Positions 33,877-43,586 of a stretch of 64,000 nucleotides of DNA are shown here, piece after piece. The notes below the pieces were generated by a model. It saw only the letters and a list, made by a program, of their open reading frames with translations. It did not search any database and was not told the origin of the DNA. Each line of letters starts with the position of its first letter. Position 1 is the first letter of the stretch. The position numbers were made by a program, and so were the translations under genes. The stretch comes from Pseudoalteromonas sp. SMS1. Its GTDB lineage: Bacteria > Pseudomonadota > Gammaproteobacteria > Enterobacterales > Alteromonadaceae. The stretch covers positions 62,001-126,000 of the forward strand of contig NZ_JAKGBI010000025.1 in NCBI RefSeq assembly GCF_021530565.1, given 5' to 3'.

Positions 33877-36735
33877 CTATCGCTTAATAATGACGATACT
33901 ATCTTTACCATTTTCTCTTGATGTCATAACAATCGATGTCCCACCATCATTATGCTCAAAGAGTCCAGCGGCAGATTGAACGCCTAAACCCTCGACGGTC
34001 AATTCAGTGCGCTTTGTTAGGTCACTATTAAACTCAATCAGTTGTGTTTTTCGCTCATCGTTATTGAGATTATAAGGGGCAAATAACATCCCGTGTTTCG
34101 AAGGGATAATTGGAGTCTCACCATTAAAGGCTACGCCATTATTTTCTTCGAAAAAGTAGTTCGATAATCGACTTGTTTCTCTATCGATCCTTGCGACCCA
34201 ATAACCCATCATAACTAAAGACGCTCCTACCGCAAAGTCACCATTGTCTAATTCAAATACGCGTTCTGAGTAAGGCATTAACTCTGATGATGCTAAACCA
34301 TTCCAACTGAATGTCGGTGACATACTATTATCCAAAACTTGGATATACGGTGCAAACCCAGAGTGTAATGGCGCCCCTTCCCAAACATGTTGTCCAGAAA
34401 CGAGTAGATCTCCATTATTAGTCGTACCTAGACTATGCCAATTCGTAAAAGTTGTACCGTTAATTTTAGGCATTGCAATAGCGTCAGTGAGTGCGCCAGA
34501 GTCCAAATTGACACCATGTACAGTTACGGTTGTCGCACAGTACCAATCTGTGCACGAATCAAAACTAACAAAAGCGCCAAACTTAGTATCAGCGAAACCT
34601 TGCAAATGCTGACCCTGTTCAGGTGGGGAAATTTCAAACTCCCTCATAAATTGACCTTCAGCGGAAAAAACACTTGCTGAATAGGTTGTATTATCTTCCG
34701 TTGCTAAAATCATTAGCGAACCGTCAGTGAGTATCTCAAAGCCGCGAATATAGCGCTTTTTATAATTGGTCGAATCTAAGAAAGACTGCCACTGAATGTT
34801 GCCATTCAAGTCCACTTTAAATAACCAGAACACACCTTCAGAACCAACGTCTTCTTTTACTTCAGTGGAATTAGTATGGGCTAAGATAATTTGCCCATCA
34901 GCTACATTCAAAACTGACTCGACTGAATCCATGCCACTGCCACCAAATGTACGGGTGAAAGTGCCGATATCAATCATTTCAGCGGGGCTCCAAGGACCTT
35001 TAACATTGTCTGGGTTTTCCGTACGAGTTCGCACGTAGTACAACCCAAGTGCTTGTTCGAATTCTAACGTGTTCGATGTGCTCATCGCACTATAAGCAAG
35101 CTCTGTTAACGCTTCATCGAAATATAACTCAATATCATAACTTTGCGCATACTGAATCGCTTCCCAACTGAGCGCGACTTGCTTTCTCTTGTATCCGGCG
35201 TCTGAAACATCGCTATTTACTGTAGCAGGCGCTGCCAACTGAGAATATTTAACTTCAATTGAAAACTCCGGCAACGAAGTCGTATATTCTCCGTCACTCA
35301 CGGAGATTTTCACATCTGAATATGTACCAACATCATCGTTATTTGGCGTCCCCTGTAGGCTACCGTTACTCGTGTTAAATGTAGCCCAGCGCGGTAAGTT
35401 TTCGATCGAAAATTGTAGTGGATCGCCGTCAACATCAGCATAATCAGGCGTAAAAACATAGCCTTGTAATGCTGTAATTTGACTATTTGGCTGTCCATAA
35501 ATTTCTGGCGCATCATTTTCAGCTGTCACCATTAAGGTTACTGTCACTAGGTCACTGACTTTGTCCCCTTGTACTAGCTTATAGGTGAAACTATCTTGCC
35601 CCGTAAAATTCATATTTGGCGTATAACTAAGCTCTGGAAACTCGCCAGAAAGCAACCCAAATTTTGGCATTGTCTCAACTACAACACCGATTGGAGTTCC
35701 CAAAGGATCATTCGCCGCCACGTTCACTTTGGCAATGGTATCTTCAGGCAAAGTGACTGACTTATCACTGACCATAAAGTCAGGTTTGAACGGAGAATCA
35801 TCTAACTCATCTTTAATGCCGTCATTGTCATCATCGGTATCGGTTATATTGGGCGTTCCATCTAGGTCCGTATCTAAAAATACATTGATATCTGGTATTT
35901 TTATTTTTTGGTTATCTTCTCTCCATTCAAGTAAGTGTTCGTGCACCTTTTCAGGATCAATTTTCTGATGCGACGCCCTCAAACTATCAAGAATTTCATT
36001 GGCTTCAATATGCCCATCTTTGGCAAAGTCACTTTCTAGCTCGTTAAGCAATGCAGTCAACTCAGCATCAGGGTTAGTCGATTTAAGCTTGGCTTCATCC
36101 AAAGCGTACTGATAGGCCAGCGCAGACACTGCCAGTAGATACGTACTGGCTTCCTGAGCGGTATCTTCCAAAATAGAAAGATTTGAGAAATCCAAAGCTT
36201 CAGGTTTGGGTATCACGTTGTTAAATGCCGTTAAAAATTCTGTCTCGGCCTGCTTTAGAGCGACTTCAAATTGTAAATCACCCTTTTCGATAAGACTCAG
36301 AGCTCTGGCACTTGCTAAATGTGTCAATAAATTTACATTGGCTACCTGCTGTTGTGACCCTGTCGATTTATACACCGAGCGAAGAGTAATCGTTCCCTCT
36401 GACAGTTCTCCAGTGATTTCGTTGCGATAATATCCGGTCGCTGAAATTTGTAACAAACTGCCACTCTCAATCGAAAACTTGAAGTTGCCTAATTTATCAA
36501 CTGTTTTTGTTACTATTGTTGAGCCTGTGTTTTTTCCATCATTGGTTAAAGTGTTGATAATTACATTTGACCCAACAACAAATGGGCCTTTTTCAATACT
36601 GCCAACAACTTCAACAAGCGGTTTCTCAATGACTGAATTATCAGTTTGTATTTCTTTAGCTGCATCGCCGCCACTACACCCGGTCATGCCTATCAAGGCC
36701 AGAACCAGAATTGTTGCTTGATTGAGTGGTTTCAA
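33877..36735 (-). CDS. Large calcium-repeat lipoprotein with cadherin-like domains
   Basis: 952 residues. A lipoprotein signal ends at Cys20 (LIGMTGC). Residues 45-280 hold an N-terminal domain rich in helices (VGSIEKGPFVVGSNV start). A thrombospondin type-3 calcium repeat lies near 295-318 (DTDLDGTPNITDTDDDND), followed by a cadherin-like/Ig tandem (SVTLPEDTIAKVNVAANDP, TGQDSFTYKL), a putative Ig domain (PQLP-type DVDGDPLQFSIENLPRWATF) and a fibronectin-III-like segment. The last 340 residues appear to be a beta-propeller. It is outer-membrane or surface anchored, with an adhesive or sensing role by analogy. No catalytic motif seen. Confidence 0.8.
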   Translation of the reverse strand: MKPLNQATILVLALIGMTGCSGGDAAKEIQTDNSVIEKPLVEVVGSIEKGPFVVGSNVIINTLTNDGKNTGSTIVTKTVDKLGNFKFSIESGSLLQISATGYYRNEITGELSEGTITLRSVYKSTGSQQQVANVNLLTHLASARALSLIEKGDLQFEVALKQAETEFLTAFNNVIPKPEALDFSNLSILEDTAQEASTYLLAVSALAYQYALDEAKLKSTNPDAELTALLNELESDFAKDGHIEANEILDSLRASHQKIDPEKVHEHLLEWREDNQKIKIPDINVFLDTDLDGTPNITDTDDDNDGIKDELDDSPFKPDFMVSDKSVTLPEDTIAKVNVAANDPLGTPIGVVVETMPKFGLLSGEFPELSYTPNMNFTGQDSFTYKLVQGDKVSDLVTVTLMVTAENDAPEIYGQPNSQITALQGYVFTPDYADVDGDPLQFSIENLPRWATFNTSNGSLQGTPNNDDVGTYSDVKISVSDGEYTTSLPEFSIEVKYSQLAAPATVNSDVSDAGYKRKQVALSWEAIQYAQSYDIELYFDEALTELAYSAMSTSNTLEFEQALGLYYVRTRTENPDNVKGPWSPAEMIDIGTFTRTFGGSGMDSVESVLNVADGQIILAHTNSTEVKEDVGSEGVFWLFKVDLNGNIQWQSFLDSTNYKKRYIRGFEILTDGSLMILATEDNTTYSASVFSAEGQFMREFEISPPEQGQHLQGFADTKFGAFVSFDSCTDWYCATTVTVHGVNLDSGALTDAIAMPKINGTTFTNWHSLGTTNNGDLLVSGQHVWEGAPLHSGFAPYIQVLDNSMSPTFSWNGLASSELMPYSERVFELDNGDFAVGASLVMMGYWVARIDRETSRLSNYFFEENNGVAFNGETPIIPSKHGMLFAPYNLNNDERKTQLIEFNSDLTKRTELTVEGLGVQSAAGLFEHNDGGTSIVMTSRENGKDSIVIIKR

Positions 36736-37009
36736 GATTGGACTCCCTCACTTTATATACGAAAGAATATTTAAATATTTCGCGACGCAAGACTAAAAAT
36801 ACAGTAAGCCAAGATCACAAATACCTAATTATTTTCTCATAAAAAGTCGCAACAAAACAAATGTATTTAATTACAATAACAAAGTCCACAACCTATTTAT
36901 TAGCAATAAACAAACCCACTATAAATAATGAAAGCAAATATTAATTTAATCATTAAAATCACTCAAAAAATTTACAATGATTCAATATAATCACAAAGAA
37001 ATGATTAAT

Positions 37010-37366
37010 TCACAATCCAGACACTTTCTGCTGTCTTTTCCCCCAATCACACAACATATCTATAATGTCACGAAGTTCATCAGATAAATCAGTGCTCTGA
37101 TATTCTACCCTTGGTGGTACTTCTGGATAGACGGTCCTTTTCACCAGCCCATCGCTTTCCAATTCTCTTAACTGTTGGGTCAGCATCTTTTGAGTAATGT
37201 TAGGTATGCGTTTTCTCAACTCTCCAAACCTTAAAATAGAGTCCCTTAGGTGAAATAAAATAATAATTTTCCACTTGCCTCCGATGACATTCATTACAGA
37301 CGTCATGGGGCACCCTTCTGAGATTTCAGGCATTTCATTTTTTCCTAAGTCTTTGTTTTTAGTCAT
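37010..37366 (-). CDS. HxlR-family transcriptional regulator
   Basis: 118 residues. The family signature EGCPMTSVMNVIGGKWKIII opens a winged helix and continues with LRFGELRKRIPNITQKMLTQQLRELESDGLVKR. The Cys in EGCP is the conserved redox/aldehyde-sensing cysteine of several HxlR proteins. It is divergent from an MBL-fold hydrolase gene, across a region with a palindrome and mirrored promoters, so it probably controls that gene and itself. Confidence 0.92.
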   Translation of the reverse strand: MTKNKDLGKNEMPEISEGCPMTSVMNVIGGKWKIIILFHLRDSILRFGELRKRIPNITQKMLTQQLRELESDGLVKRTVYPEVPPRVEYQSTDLSDELRDIIDMLCDWGKRQQKVSGL

Positions 37367-37368
37367 AG

Positions 37369-37449
37369 GTTACCTCAACTATACTAGCTTACAAAAATGT
37401 GCCTACTTGAACCTAGGCTCAGCTCACCCCTATAGTATAAAAAAGTAAC
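37369..37449. promoter_or_regulatory. Divergent promoters and operator between HxlR and MBL genes
   Basis: The near-palindrome TGAACCTAGGCTCA (37408-37421) sits centrally. It is flanked by mirrored blocks GTTAC-n6-TATACTA and TAGTATA-n5-GTAAC, whose TAGTAT elements look like -10 boxes of the two divergent promoters. TTGAAC (37407) is 18 bases from TATAGT for the plus-strand gene. Binding by the HxlR protein is inferred. Confidence 0.5.
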
Positions 37450-37542
37450 TAACACTACAAAACAATACTAATGAGCATTGTTCTCGCGCCTAAACCGACT
37501 CACTGCTATTCATTGTCAACTTATATGATTAGGAAAATTATC

Positions 37543-38550
37543 ATGATTAAACGCACATCTGCGACCATTGCCGCTTTACTTTTGTCATTTTCAGGTATCG
37601 CATCATCGCCTAAATTTGTGTATAAACCCGCGTCAAAAGATCAAATAGCGCAGCCCAACCAAAAAGTGATAGGGTCCCATATCGAGCGCTTCACAAAACC
37701 ATACGAGGTACAGCGATTAAGCGATGACGTCTATTGGATCTCAGTGTCCAATTATAATGTTTCTCTGGTAGTAGGCGACAAAAGCGTGCTATTAATTGAC
37801 GCACCTCATGGTACAGGAGCGCGTTTACTCGAAGCGATTGAATCTATCACAGATAAACCGCTCAGTGCTATTTTATACTCTCATGCGCATGCTGATCATG
37901 TGGGTGACTCAAGTATAATTGCCAATAAACTGAAGCACCGACATATTGAGGTTATAGGGACCCAAGAAGTTCAAAGTGCACTCATTTCCCATGGTGTAAC
38001 AATGCCTCTAGCGGTCACTAGAGTCATCTCTGATTCCTTCCACTTTGAAGGACATAAAATTAACGTATTTGATAATTTTAATGGCCACACCCCTGACAAC
38101 ACAGTATTTATTATAAATAACTCTGACCGAAAGATTATTCATGCGATTGATTTGGTTCACCCAGACCAACTGGAATTTAGAAGTTTTTCTAATGTAGAAG
38201 ATGCCATCGCATACAAACATGATATTGACTTCCTTCTCGCGTTAGACTGGGATGTGATGGTTACAGGGCATAGCAACCTTGGTTACAAAGCAGATGTAGA
38301 GTTTGTTAGAGATTACGTTAAGGACGTGCAAAATTACATTCGTCAAGGACTAGCTCAAACAGATTTCAACAAACACTTTAAAGGTGACTCCCCATTTTCT
38401 TGGTATGCAGGGTACACAAACGAAATCATTGATTATGCACTTGCTCAGATGACCAAGAAATACCGTCACTCCAGAGAGGAAGAATTTGATATTGTTGCGC
38501 GATCGCATGTCAGAGTCATGTTCTGGGCGATGTTTGCGAGAACTTTATAA
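37543..38550 (+). CDS. Secreted MBL-fold metallo-hydrolase
   Basis: 335 residues with a signal peptide (MIKRTSATIAALLLSFSGIA). The metallo-beta-lactamase motif HAHADH is at residues 114-119, and NGHTPDN and TGHSN supply later metal ligands. ATG at 37543 with AGGA upstream is preferred; an ATG at 37471 would place 24 residues before the signal. Its position opposite an HxlR regulator suggests induction by a substrate such as a reactive aldehyde, lactone or xenobiotic. Exact substrate unknown; it is not clearly a beta-lactamase. Confidence 0.87.
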   Translation: MIKRTSATIAALLLSFSGIASSPKFVYKPASKDQIAQPNQKVIGSHIERFTKPYEVQRLSDDVYWISVSNYNVSLVVGDKSVLLIDAPHGTGARLLEAIESITDKPLSAILYSHAHADHVGDSSIIANKLKHRHIEVIGTQEVQSALISHGVTMPLAVTRVISDSFHFEGHKINVFDNFNGHTPDNTVFIINNSDRKIIHAIDLVHPDQLEFRSFSNVEDAIAYKHDIDFLLALDWDVMVTGHSNLGYKADVEFVRDYVKDVQNYIRQGLAQTDFNKHFKGDSPFSWYAGYTNEIIDYALAQMTKKYRHSREEEFDIVARSHVRVMFWAMFARTL

Positions 38551-38617
38551 TAACGTCATTCATTAGTAGGGCTATGGCGCAACGCAAAGTATGCACTTGC
38601 CCTATTTTAACACCACC

Positions 38618-39004
38618 TCATTGTTCATAAAGCTCTAGGGGCAAACCGTCTGGATCTTTAAAAAAAGTAAACTGTTTCCCTGTGTATTCATCTACACGGA
38701 TCGGCTCTACGTTCACCCCTTGTCGCACTAAATAGTCAACCATGTGTGTCATTGACTCAACGCCAAAAGCCAAATGCCGTAACCCACAAGCTTCAGGGTT
38801 GTTTGGTCGTTTTGGCGGTGTCGGAAATGAAAATAACTCTATTTGTCCTCCATCGGGTAATGCCAAATCCAATTTGTAAGAATCTCGTGACGCGCGATAA
38901 TGCTCAGCAATTACCGTGAGCCTCAGGATTTCGGTATAAAACGCTTTTGATATTGAGTAGTCTGAACAAATAATTGCCGCATGATGAACCTTTTTTATAA
39001 ACAT
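38618..39004 (-). CDS. VOC family protein (glyoxalase/YaeR-like)
   Basis: 128 residues with the vicinal-oxygen-chelate fold. HHAAIICSDYSISKAFYTEIL, GQIELFSFP, GLRHLAFGVE and FFKDPDGLPLELYEQ carry the four expected metal ligands (His, Glu, His, Glu) of the small YaeR/SMU1112c-type group. The start at 39004 has GAGG upstream; an earlier ATG at 39037 adds 11 residues. It lies convergent with the MBL gene. Substrate unknown. Confidence 0.88.
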   Translation of the reverse strand: MFIKKVHHAAIICSDYSISKAFYTEILRLTVIAEHYRASRDSYKLDLALPDGGQIELFSFPTPPKRPNNPEACGLRHLAFGVESMTHMVDYLVRQGVNVEPIRVDEYTGKQFTFFKDPDGLPLELYEQ

Positions 39005-39298
39005 ACATCCTCTTTTTTCTGTACTTTGAGCGAGCAATTAGGGACTGTTCTCCCTAATACAGCGAAGCAGTGAATAGACGCAAAGTTGAAATGACTTAAA
39101 TATAAAGTCTACATCAAGGTGACACTTAATTTTATCTGAGACCGCATGCGACTTCATCCAGTCAAATTAAAATCAAGTCAGTGACCCCTGAGTTGGTCAA
39201 AAAAAATAAGATAGACGTAATGAGCGTTTCGTCAATCTCGTCTAACCAATCGCTTCCTAAACTTTTAGACTATTGATATTTGTAAAGAGGAGTGACGG

Positions 39299-39922
39299 TT
39301 ATGTTTCTTTAATTTGGTAGATCATGGTCGTAGAACCCGAAAAGCCAACCAACCATTTTAAGTATGGATAATACTCACTTTTGGTCGCGACAAACCCTTT
39401 GGCTTCATACAACTTTCGCGCTTTTAAATTACTGTTTATGACATCCAATCTGACGGACTGGTAGTTATGTTTAATTGCGTGCGCAATGACTGCATCCAGT
39501 AATTGCGACCCAATGCCTAGGCCTCGAAATTTTTCATTCACAGCAATACCATCCAGAAGTAGTTCCTTCCTACTGGCTTTTCTCTCAAACAAACTGAATA
39601 TCAGAGCAGCCTTTAACCCATTGAATAACCCTAAACATTCAATCAGCCCATAAAAACCTAGCCCGCCAGTCAAAGCACCATCTTGAGTCTGAAATCCAGC
39701 AATGCCAACAATGACATCATCAACACTGGCCGCATATGAGTATTCGGGTAAAAAGCATTTATCAAATACTGCTATTCGCTCTCTTCTATCGCGAATGGCA
39801 GCAGAAAACTTTGTACCAAAGGCTGTTTCATACAGTGCAGCAACTGTTTTGGAGTGATAAGCATCCCATCCTTGTTTTAAGGTACATATTGTCAATCTAT
39901 GTGCTCCTTGCGTGCTATCCAT
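39299..39922 (-). CDS. GNAT family N-acetyltransferase
   Basis: About 207 residues. The acetyl-CoA loop reads VNEKFRGLGIGSQLLDAVIAHA, followed by VRLDVINSNLKARKLYEAKGFV, a standard GNAT C-terminal half. The substrate is unknown. An in-frame GTG at 40000 sits directly after the upstream stop and would extend it by 26 residues, but neither start has a good ribosome site; ATG at 39922 fits the domain boundary best. It follows the DJ-1-like gene and is probably co-transcribed. Confidence 0.85.
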   Translation of the reverse strand: MDSTQGAHRLTICTLKQGWDAYHSKTVAALYETAFGTKFSAAIRDRRERIAVFDKCFLPEYSYAASVDDVIVGIAGFQTQDGALTGGLGFYGLIECLGLFNGLKAALIFSLFERKASRKELLLDGIAVNEKFRGLGIGSQLLDAVIAHAIKHNYQSVRLDVINSNLKARKLYEAKGFVATKSEYYPYLKWLVGFSGSTTMIYQIKET

Positions 39923-40000
39923 CAAAGCGAGAACAAATCGGTGAGCTTTGTATATTTTAACACAATCGTTCAGCACCACCGATTTTAGTATGCAAATCAC

Positions 40001-40750
40001 TTATTGCTGATGTGTTACGATCATTTCTTTTGCCACGATAGCTGCCGAGTCTAAAAACAATGTCGACACTAAACGCTCATCAATAACCACTTCTGTTTTA
40101 TCTTTCAAGGTCTTTTTATTCTGTGCAATTGCGCCGTTTTTATTCAACTTATCTTCAACCATAATAGGCAAGAGTGTACCTTGCTTTGCCCATGGCTTCG
40201 TTATTTCTGTTGAATTGGGAAATCCAGCTACTTTCTTACCTTTGACCATATATTCCCCTGAAGACAAGACAACATCCGCAAATGCTCCTGCACCGTGTCC
40301 AGCGGAGCCCACTACACCGCCTGCTTCGTATATCTGTGCGATCAGGGCTTGAATTGCTTTGTCATTGGCGACATCAAAAAGCGGACCATAACCGCCACCT
40401 ATGTAAACCCCCCAATAGTCATCTGGGTTAACATCAGTCGGCTTTAGCGTATGGTTGGTTTTATCTAAAAATCCTTCATACTTAATCGTGTATTTACTGA
40501 TCCCCATCGCAAACATCTGAAACTCAACTTTGCCTCCTTTTGGAGAAACAAAGTCCACGTCAAATCCATGGTTTAAGAAAATATGATATGGCGGCGCGAC
40601 TTCCCAAAGGTTGTTTCTTGCATCATGTTTTTCAGGATCCCCCATGTCAACCAGATTAGAGGTGAGAATTAAGACTTTTGTAGGCTGTGCGTAGAGATAA
40701 TTTGAAAACGTTGCCGCAATACACAATACAACAGAGACAAGATACTTCAT
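40001..40750 (-). CDS. Exported DJ-1/PfpI family protein lacking the catalytic cysteine
   Basis: 249 residues with a signal peptide (about residues 1-21, ending YLYA). The fold is the type 1 glutamine amidotransferase/DJ-1 group: VLILTS, WEVAPPYHIFLNHGFDVDFVSPKGG and the conserved GGGYGPLFDVAND. The nucleophile elbow, normally CHG, is GHG (Gly151-His152-Gly153), so the cysteine is missing. AAGGAAT precedes ATG at 40750. It may have a binding or structural role rather than a hydrolase or glyoxalase activity. The gene is followed by a GNAT gene. Confidence 0.85.
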   Translation of the reverse strand: MKYLVSVVLCIAATFSNYLYAQPTKVLILTSNLVDMGDPEKHDARNNLWEVAPPYHIFLNHGFDVDFVSPKGGKVEFQMFAMGISKYTIKYEGFLDKTNHTLKPTDVNPDDYWGVYIGGGYGPLFDVANDKAIQALIAQIYEAGGVVGSAGHGAGAFADVVLSSGEYMVKGKKVAGFPNSTEITKPWAKQGTLLPIMVEDKLNKNGAIAQNKKTLKDKTEVVIDERLVSTLFLDSAAIVAKEMIVTHQQ

Positions 40751-41236
40751 TTTATTCCTTTTTATCATTGTGTTTTTTTAGTTAGACGATAAGAGCAAAA
40801 AAAAGGTTTAAATACAAATAAAGAAAATTCAAAAAGAAAGTTAAAAATTAGACATAGACTGGTAGACACGTCTCCCCAATAAACATGAGAGAACACAAAG
40901 AAACAAGCTTAGATCTTTGGATTTTTGGTTCAAGTACAATGCACTGGTTCGGCATCGTCACCTTTTGGTATATACAAACCTAATATACACAACGCACCAC
41001 GTTCAGCTTTTTATCTCAAATGACGCTACGTTGTAAGCACCTCTCAATGAAGATGCCGAGATTTAAAATTGAATATTGTATACAATAATCCAATACGATA
41101 TAGTGAAGCGATACTAACTCTGCAGTGCATCTTGTTTTCCAGTCGATATGTAACATCTTCAAAAAGCAAGAATAATAAAGCATACGGTCAGTCTCATGAG
41201 CGATAAACGTCGTGCAATAACTGAGGAACTTACACA
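40751..41236. other. Divergent intergenic region with no gene seen
   Basis: About 490 AT-rich bases between the DJ-1-like gene and the S9 peptidase gene. A minus-strand frame of 73 codons at 41016-41237 lacks a ribosome site and family resemblance. Promoters for both sides must lie here. Confidence 0.4.
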
Positions 41237-43519
41237 ATGTCGAAATTTTCAGGCGTCACATTAATTACAGCGGTTGGCATTTTAACCGCCTGCCAAAGCA
41301 GCCCCGATAAGCAATCAAAAACAGAAATACACATAAACTATCAGCGGGCAGAATCATTTTTACCGCAGAACTTAGCCCCGCTAGCAAAACACACTAAGCT
41401 AACCCCCAACTGGATAAACAACGGTAACACGTTTTGGTTTCAACAAGGGCACCAATATATATTCGTCGACCCTAAAAATAACATTCAAAAGCCACTATTT
41501 AACCACGAAAAACTGGCCAAGAGTTTGCGCCACTCAGGGTTAGAGGGCGCTAATAAAGAGAAACTAAAGTTAAACTCCCTGAGTATTAACTTCCCACAAA
41601 TCAGTTTCACAGAGAGTAATAGTAAGTGGCAATGTAACATCGACACATATACATGCCACTCGAGTAAAATACCAACAACAGATAAAGTGACAGGTATTTC
41701 TAAGGATAATCGTTGGCAGCTGACTGTAGAGCACTACAATTTGGTGCTCGTTGACTTGAAGCATGGCGTTAGAACCAAATTGACAAATGACGGTAACGAA
41801 GGCCACCCCTATGGCTTAATGCACCCAAACCCCGCACCCAGCTTACGCGAAAATACGCCCTATCAACCGCATCAGGTCTATGCCAATTGGTCTGAAAATA
41901 GTCGTTATGTAATGACTTATCAGCTAGATCGCCGCAATACAGGAAAGTATGCGCTAGTGCGTTCATCCCATCAACGTGGTAAGCGACCAGAAACCACGGA
42001 ATACTACTACCCTTCAGCCGCACAAGACGCCCTACCGATGGCTAAGTTGGTGTTGGTAGATACCCGAAATAAAACAGCTACGCACTTAAAAGCCCCGCCA
42101 GTGATGCAAACCTATTATGGTGCGGCGGTATGGGGATGGTGGCAAAGTAATGGAAAGTTTGTTTATCACAACCGCTATCGAGGAAACCGCCAATACTTTA
42201 TGCGTGAAGTTGATCCCGTAACAGCGACAGTGAGTGTCTTGGTAGAAGAAAAAGATGATAAGTATATCGATCCTTGGGTACAACAATACTGGGCGCTTCC
42301 AGAGATTAATGCCTTTATTTGGAGTTCACAACGCACTGGTTTTCAACACCTCTACCTGTATGACTCAACCAATGGTGAACTAAGAAACCCAATCACAACA
42401 GGAAACATGACTGTTCGTGTCATACGAGGCGTCGATATAGAAAAACGTCAACTTTACTTTGAAGCCTCAGGAAAGGAGTTGGATAGAGATCCATACTATC
42501 GCCATCTCTATCGAGTTAACTTAGATGGAAGTGACTTAACTCTCCTCACTCCAGAAGCCGCTGAACACAACACCCACTTGTCACCAGATTTCAATTACTT
42601 TGTTGACACATACTCCACAGCGACTCAAGCGCCAGTCTCTATGCTGAGAAGCACAGAGAATGGACAGGTAATTCGAACGCTGCAAAAGGCAGATATCAGC
42701 GCTTTATTGGCCACTGGATGGCAGCCTCCGCAACCTTTTAAGGTGCTTGCTGGTGATGGAAAAACGCCACTGTATGGATTAATGTACTTACCTTCACATT
42801 TTGATCCTAACAAACAGTACCCAGTAATCGACGACATTTATACTGGACCACATAATTTCTTTACACCTAAGTCATTCGCTACTTATCATAGCCAAGCAAA
42901 TGCATTAGCTGAACTTGGGTTTGTGGTCATAAAAATGGACGGGCGCGGTACAAGCAAACGAGGCAGAAAATTTCATGAATATTCTTTCAAGAATTTAAGT
43001 GGCGGCAGCGACGATCACGTCAGTGCAATCAAACAACTTGGACAGCGACACGGCTATTTAGACCTCAATCGCGTCGGTATTTTTGGTTTTAGCGCAGGAG
43101 GTTATGACACAGCACACGCCATGTTCAAATATCCAGAATTTTTTAAAGTGGGCGTTGCTGCATCCGGAAATCATGATTTTAGAGTAGATAAAGCAGGCTG
43201 GAATGAAATATGGATGGGTTACCCTCAAACCCCACACTGGGAAACACAATCGAACTTGAATTGGGCGAAACATTTGCAAGGAAAATTACTACTTGCTCAC
43301 GGTGAGTTAGATACCAACGTACATCCGGCTGCGACTTTGCAGCTCGCTGATGCACTAATGAAAGCGAATAAAGATTTTGACCTGATGATTTACCCTAATA
43401 TGGGGCATGTGCTTGATAAAAACACCTACTTTATTAGACAGAGATGGGATTATTTTGTCCGCCATTTATTGGGTACTGAACCCCCAAAGTCATATTTAAT
43501 AAGAGAAAGCGACAATTAA
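41237..43519 (+). CDS. S9 family (dipeptidyl peptidase IV-like) lipoprotein
   Basis: 760 residues. A lipoprotein signal ends at Cys19 (LTAC). Residues 60-500 are the beta-propeller (DPP IV N-terminal) domain. The C-terminal alpha/beta hydrolase holds the triad Ser619 in GFSAGGY, Asp692 in GELDTNVHP and His724 in NMGHVL. It should cut N-terminal dipeptides, often Xaa-Pro, at the cell surface. It starts at ATG 41237 after GAGG and is a single gene ending in a strong terminator. Confidence 0.93.
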   Translation: MSKFSGVTLITAVGILTACQSSPDKQSKTEIHINYQRAESFLPQNLAPLAKHTKLTPNWINNGNTFWFQQGHQYIFVDPKNNIQKPLFNHEKLAKSLRHSGLEGANKEKLKLNSLSINFPQISFTESNSKWQCNIDTYTCHSSKIPTTDKVTGISKDNRWQLTVEHYNLVLVDLKHGVRTKLTNDGNEGHPYGLMHPNPAPSLRENTPYQPHQVYANWSENSRYVMTYQLDRRNTGKYALVRSSHQRGKRPETTEYYYPSAAQDALPMAKLVLVDTRNKTATHLKAPPVMQTYYGAAVWGWWQSNGKFVYHNRYRGNRQYFMREVDPVTATVSVLVEEKDDKYIDPWVQQYWALPEINAFIWSSQRTGFQHLYLYDSTNGELRNPITTGNMTVRVIRGVDIEKRQLYFEASGKELDRDPYYRHLYRVNLDGSDLTLLTPEAAEHNTHLSPDFNYFVDTYSTATQAPVSMLRSTENGQVIRTLQKADISALLATGWQPPQPFKVLAGDGKTPLYGLMYLPSHFDPNKQYPVIDDIYTGPHNFFTPKSFATYHSQANALAELGFVVIKMDGRGTSKRGRKFHEYSFKNLSGGSDDHVSAIKQLGQRHGYLDLNRVGIFGFSAGGYDTAHAMFKYPEFFKVGVAASGNHDFRVDKAGWNEIWMGYPQTPHWETQSNLNWAKHLQGKLLLAHGELDTNVHPAATLQLADALMKANKDFDLMIYPNMGHVLDKNTYFIRQRWDYFVRHLLGTEPPKSYLIRESDN

Positions 43520-43536
43520 AATAAAGTTGAAATAAT

Positions 43537-43566
43537 TAAAAAGCCCCACCGATAAATGGGGCTTTT
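43537..43566 (+). terminator. Terminator between the S9 peptidase and the minus-strand exported gene
   Basis: AAAAGCCCCA-ccgataaa-TGGGGCTTTT. A and T runs at both ends allow use in both directions. Confidence 0.85.
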
Positions 43567-43586
43567 ATTATACTTAAAAAAGTAAA

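Noticed and set aside
41016..41237. 73-codon minus-strand frame upstream of the S9 peptidase gene
   Set aside because: It occupies the promoter region of the peptidase gene, lacks a ribosome site and shows no family resemblance.
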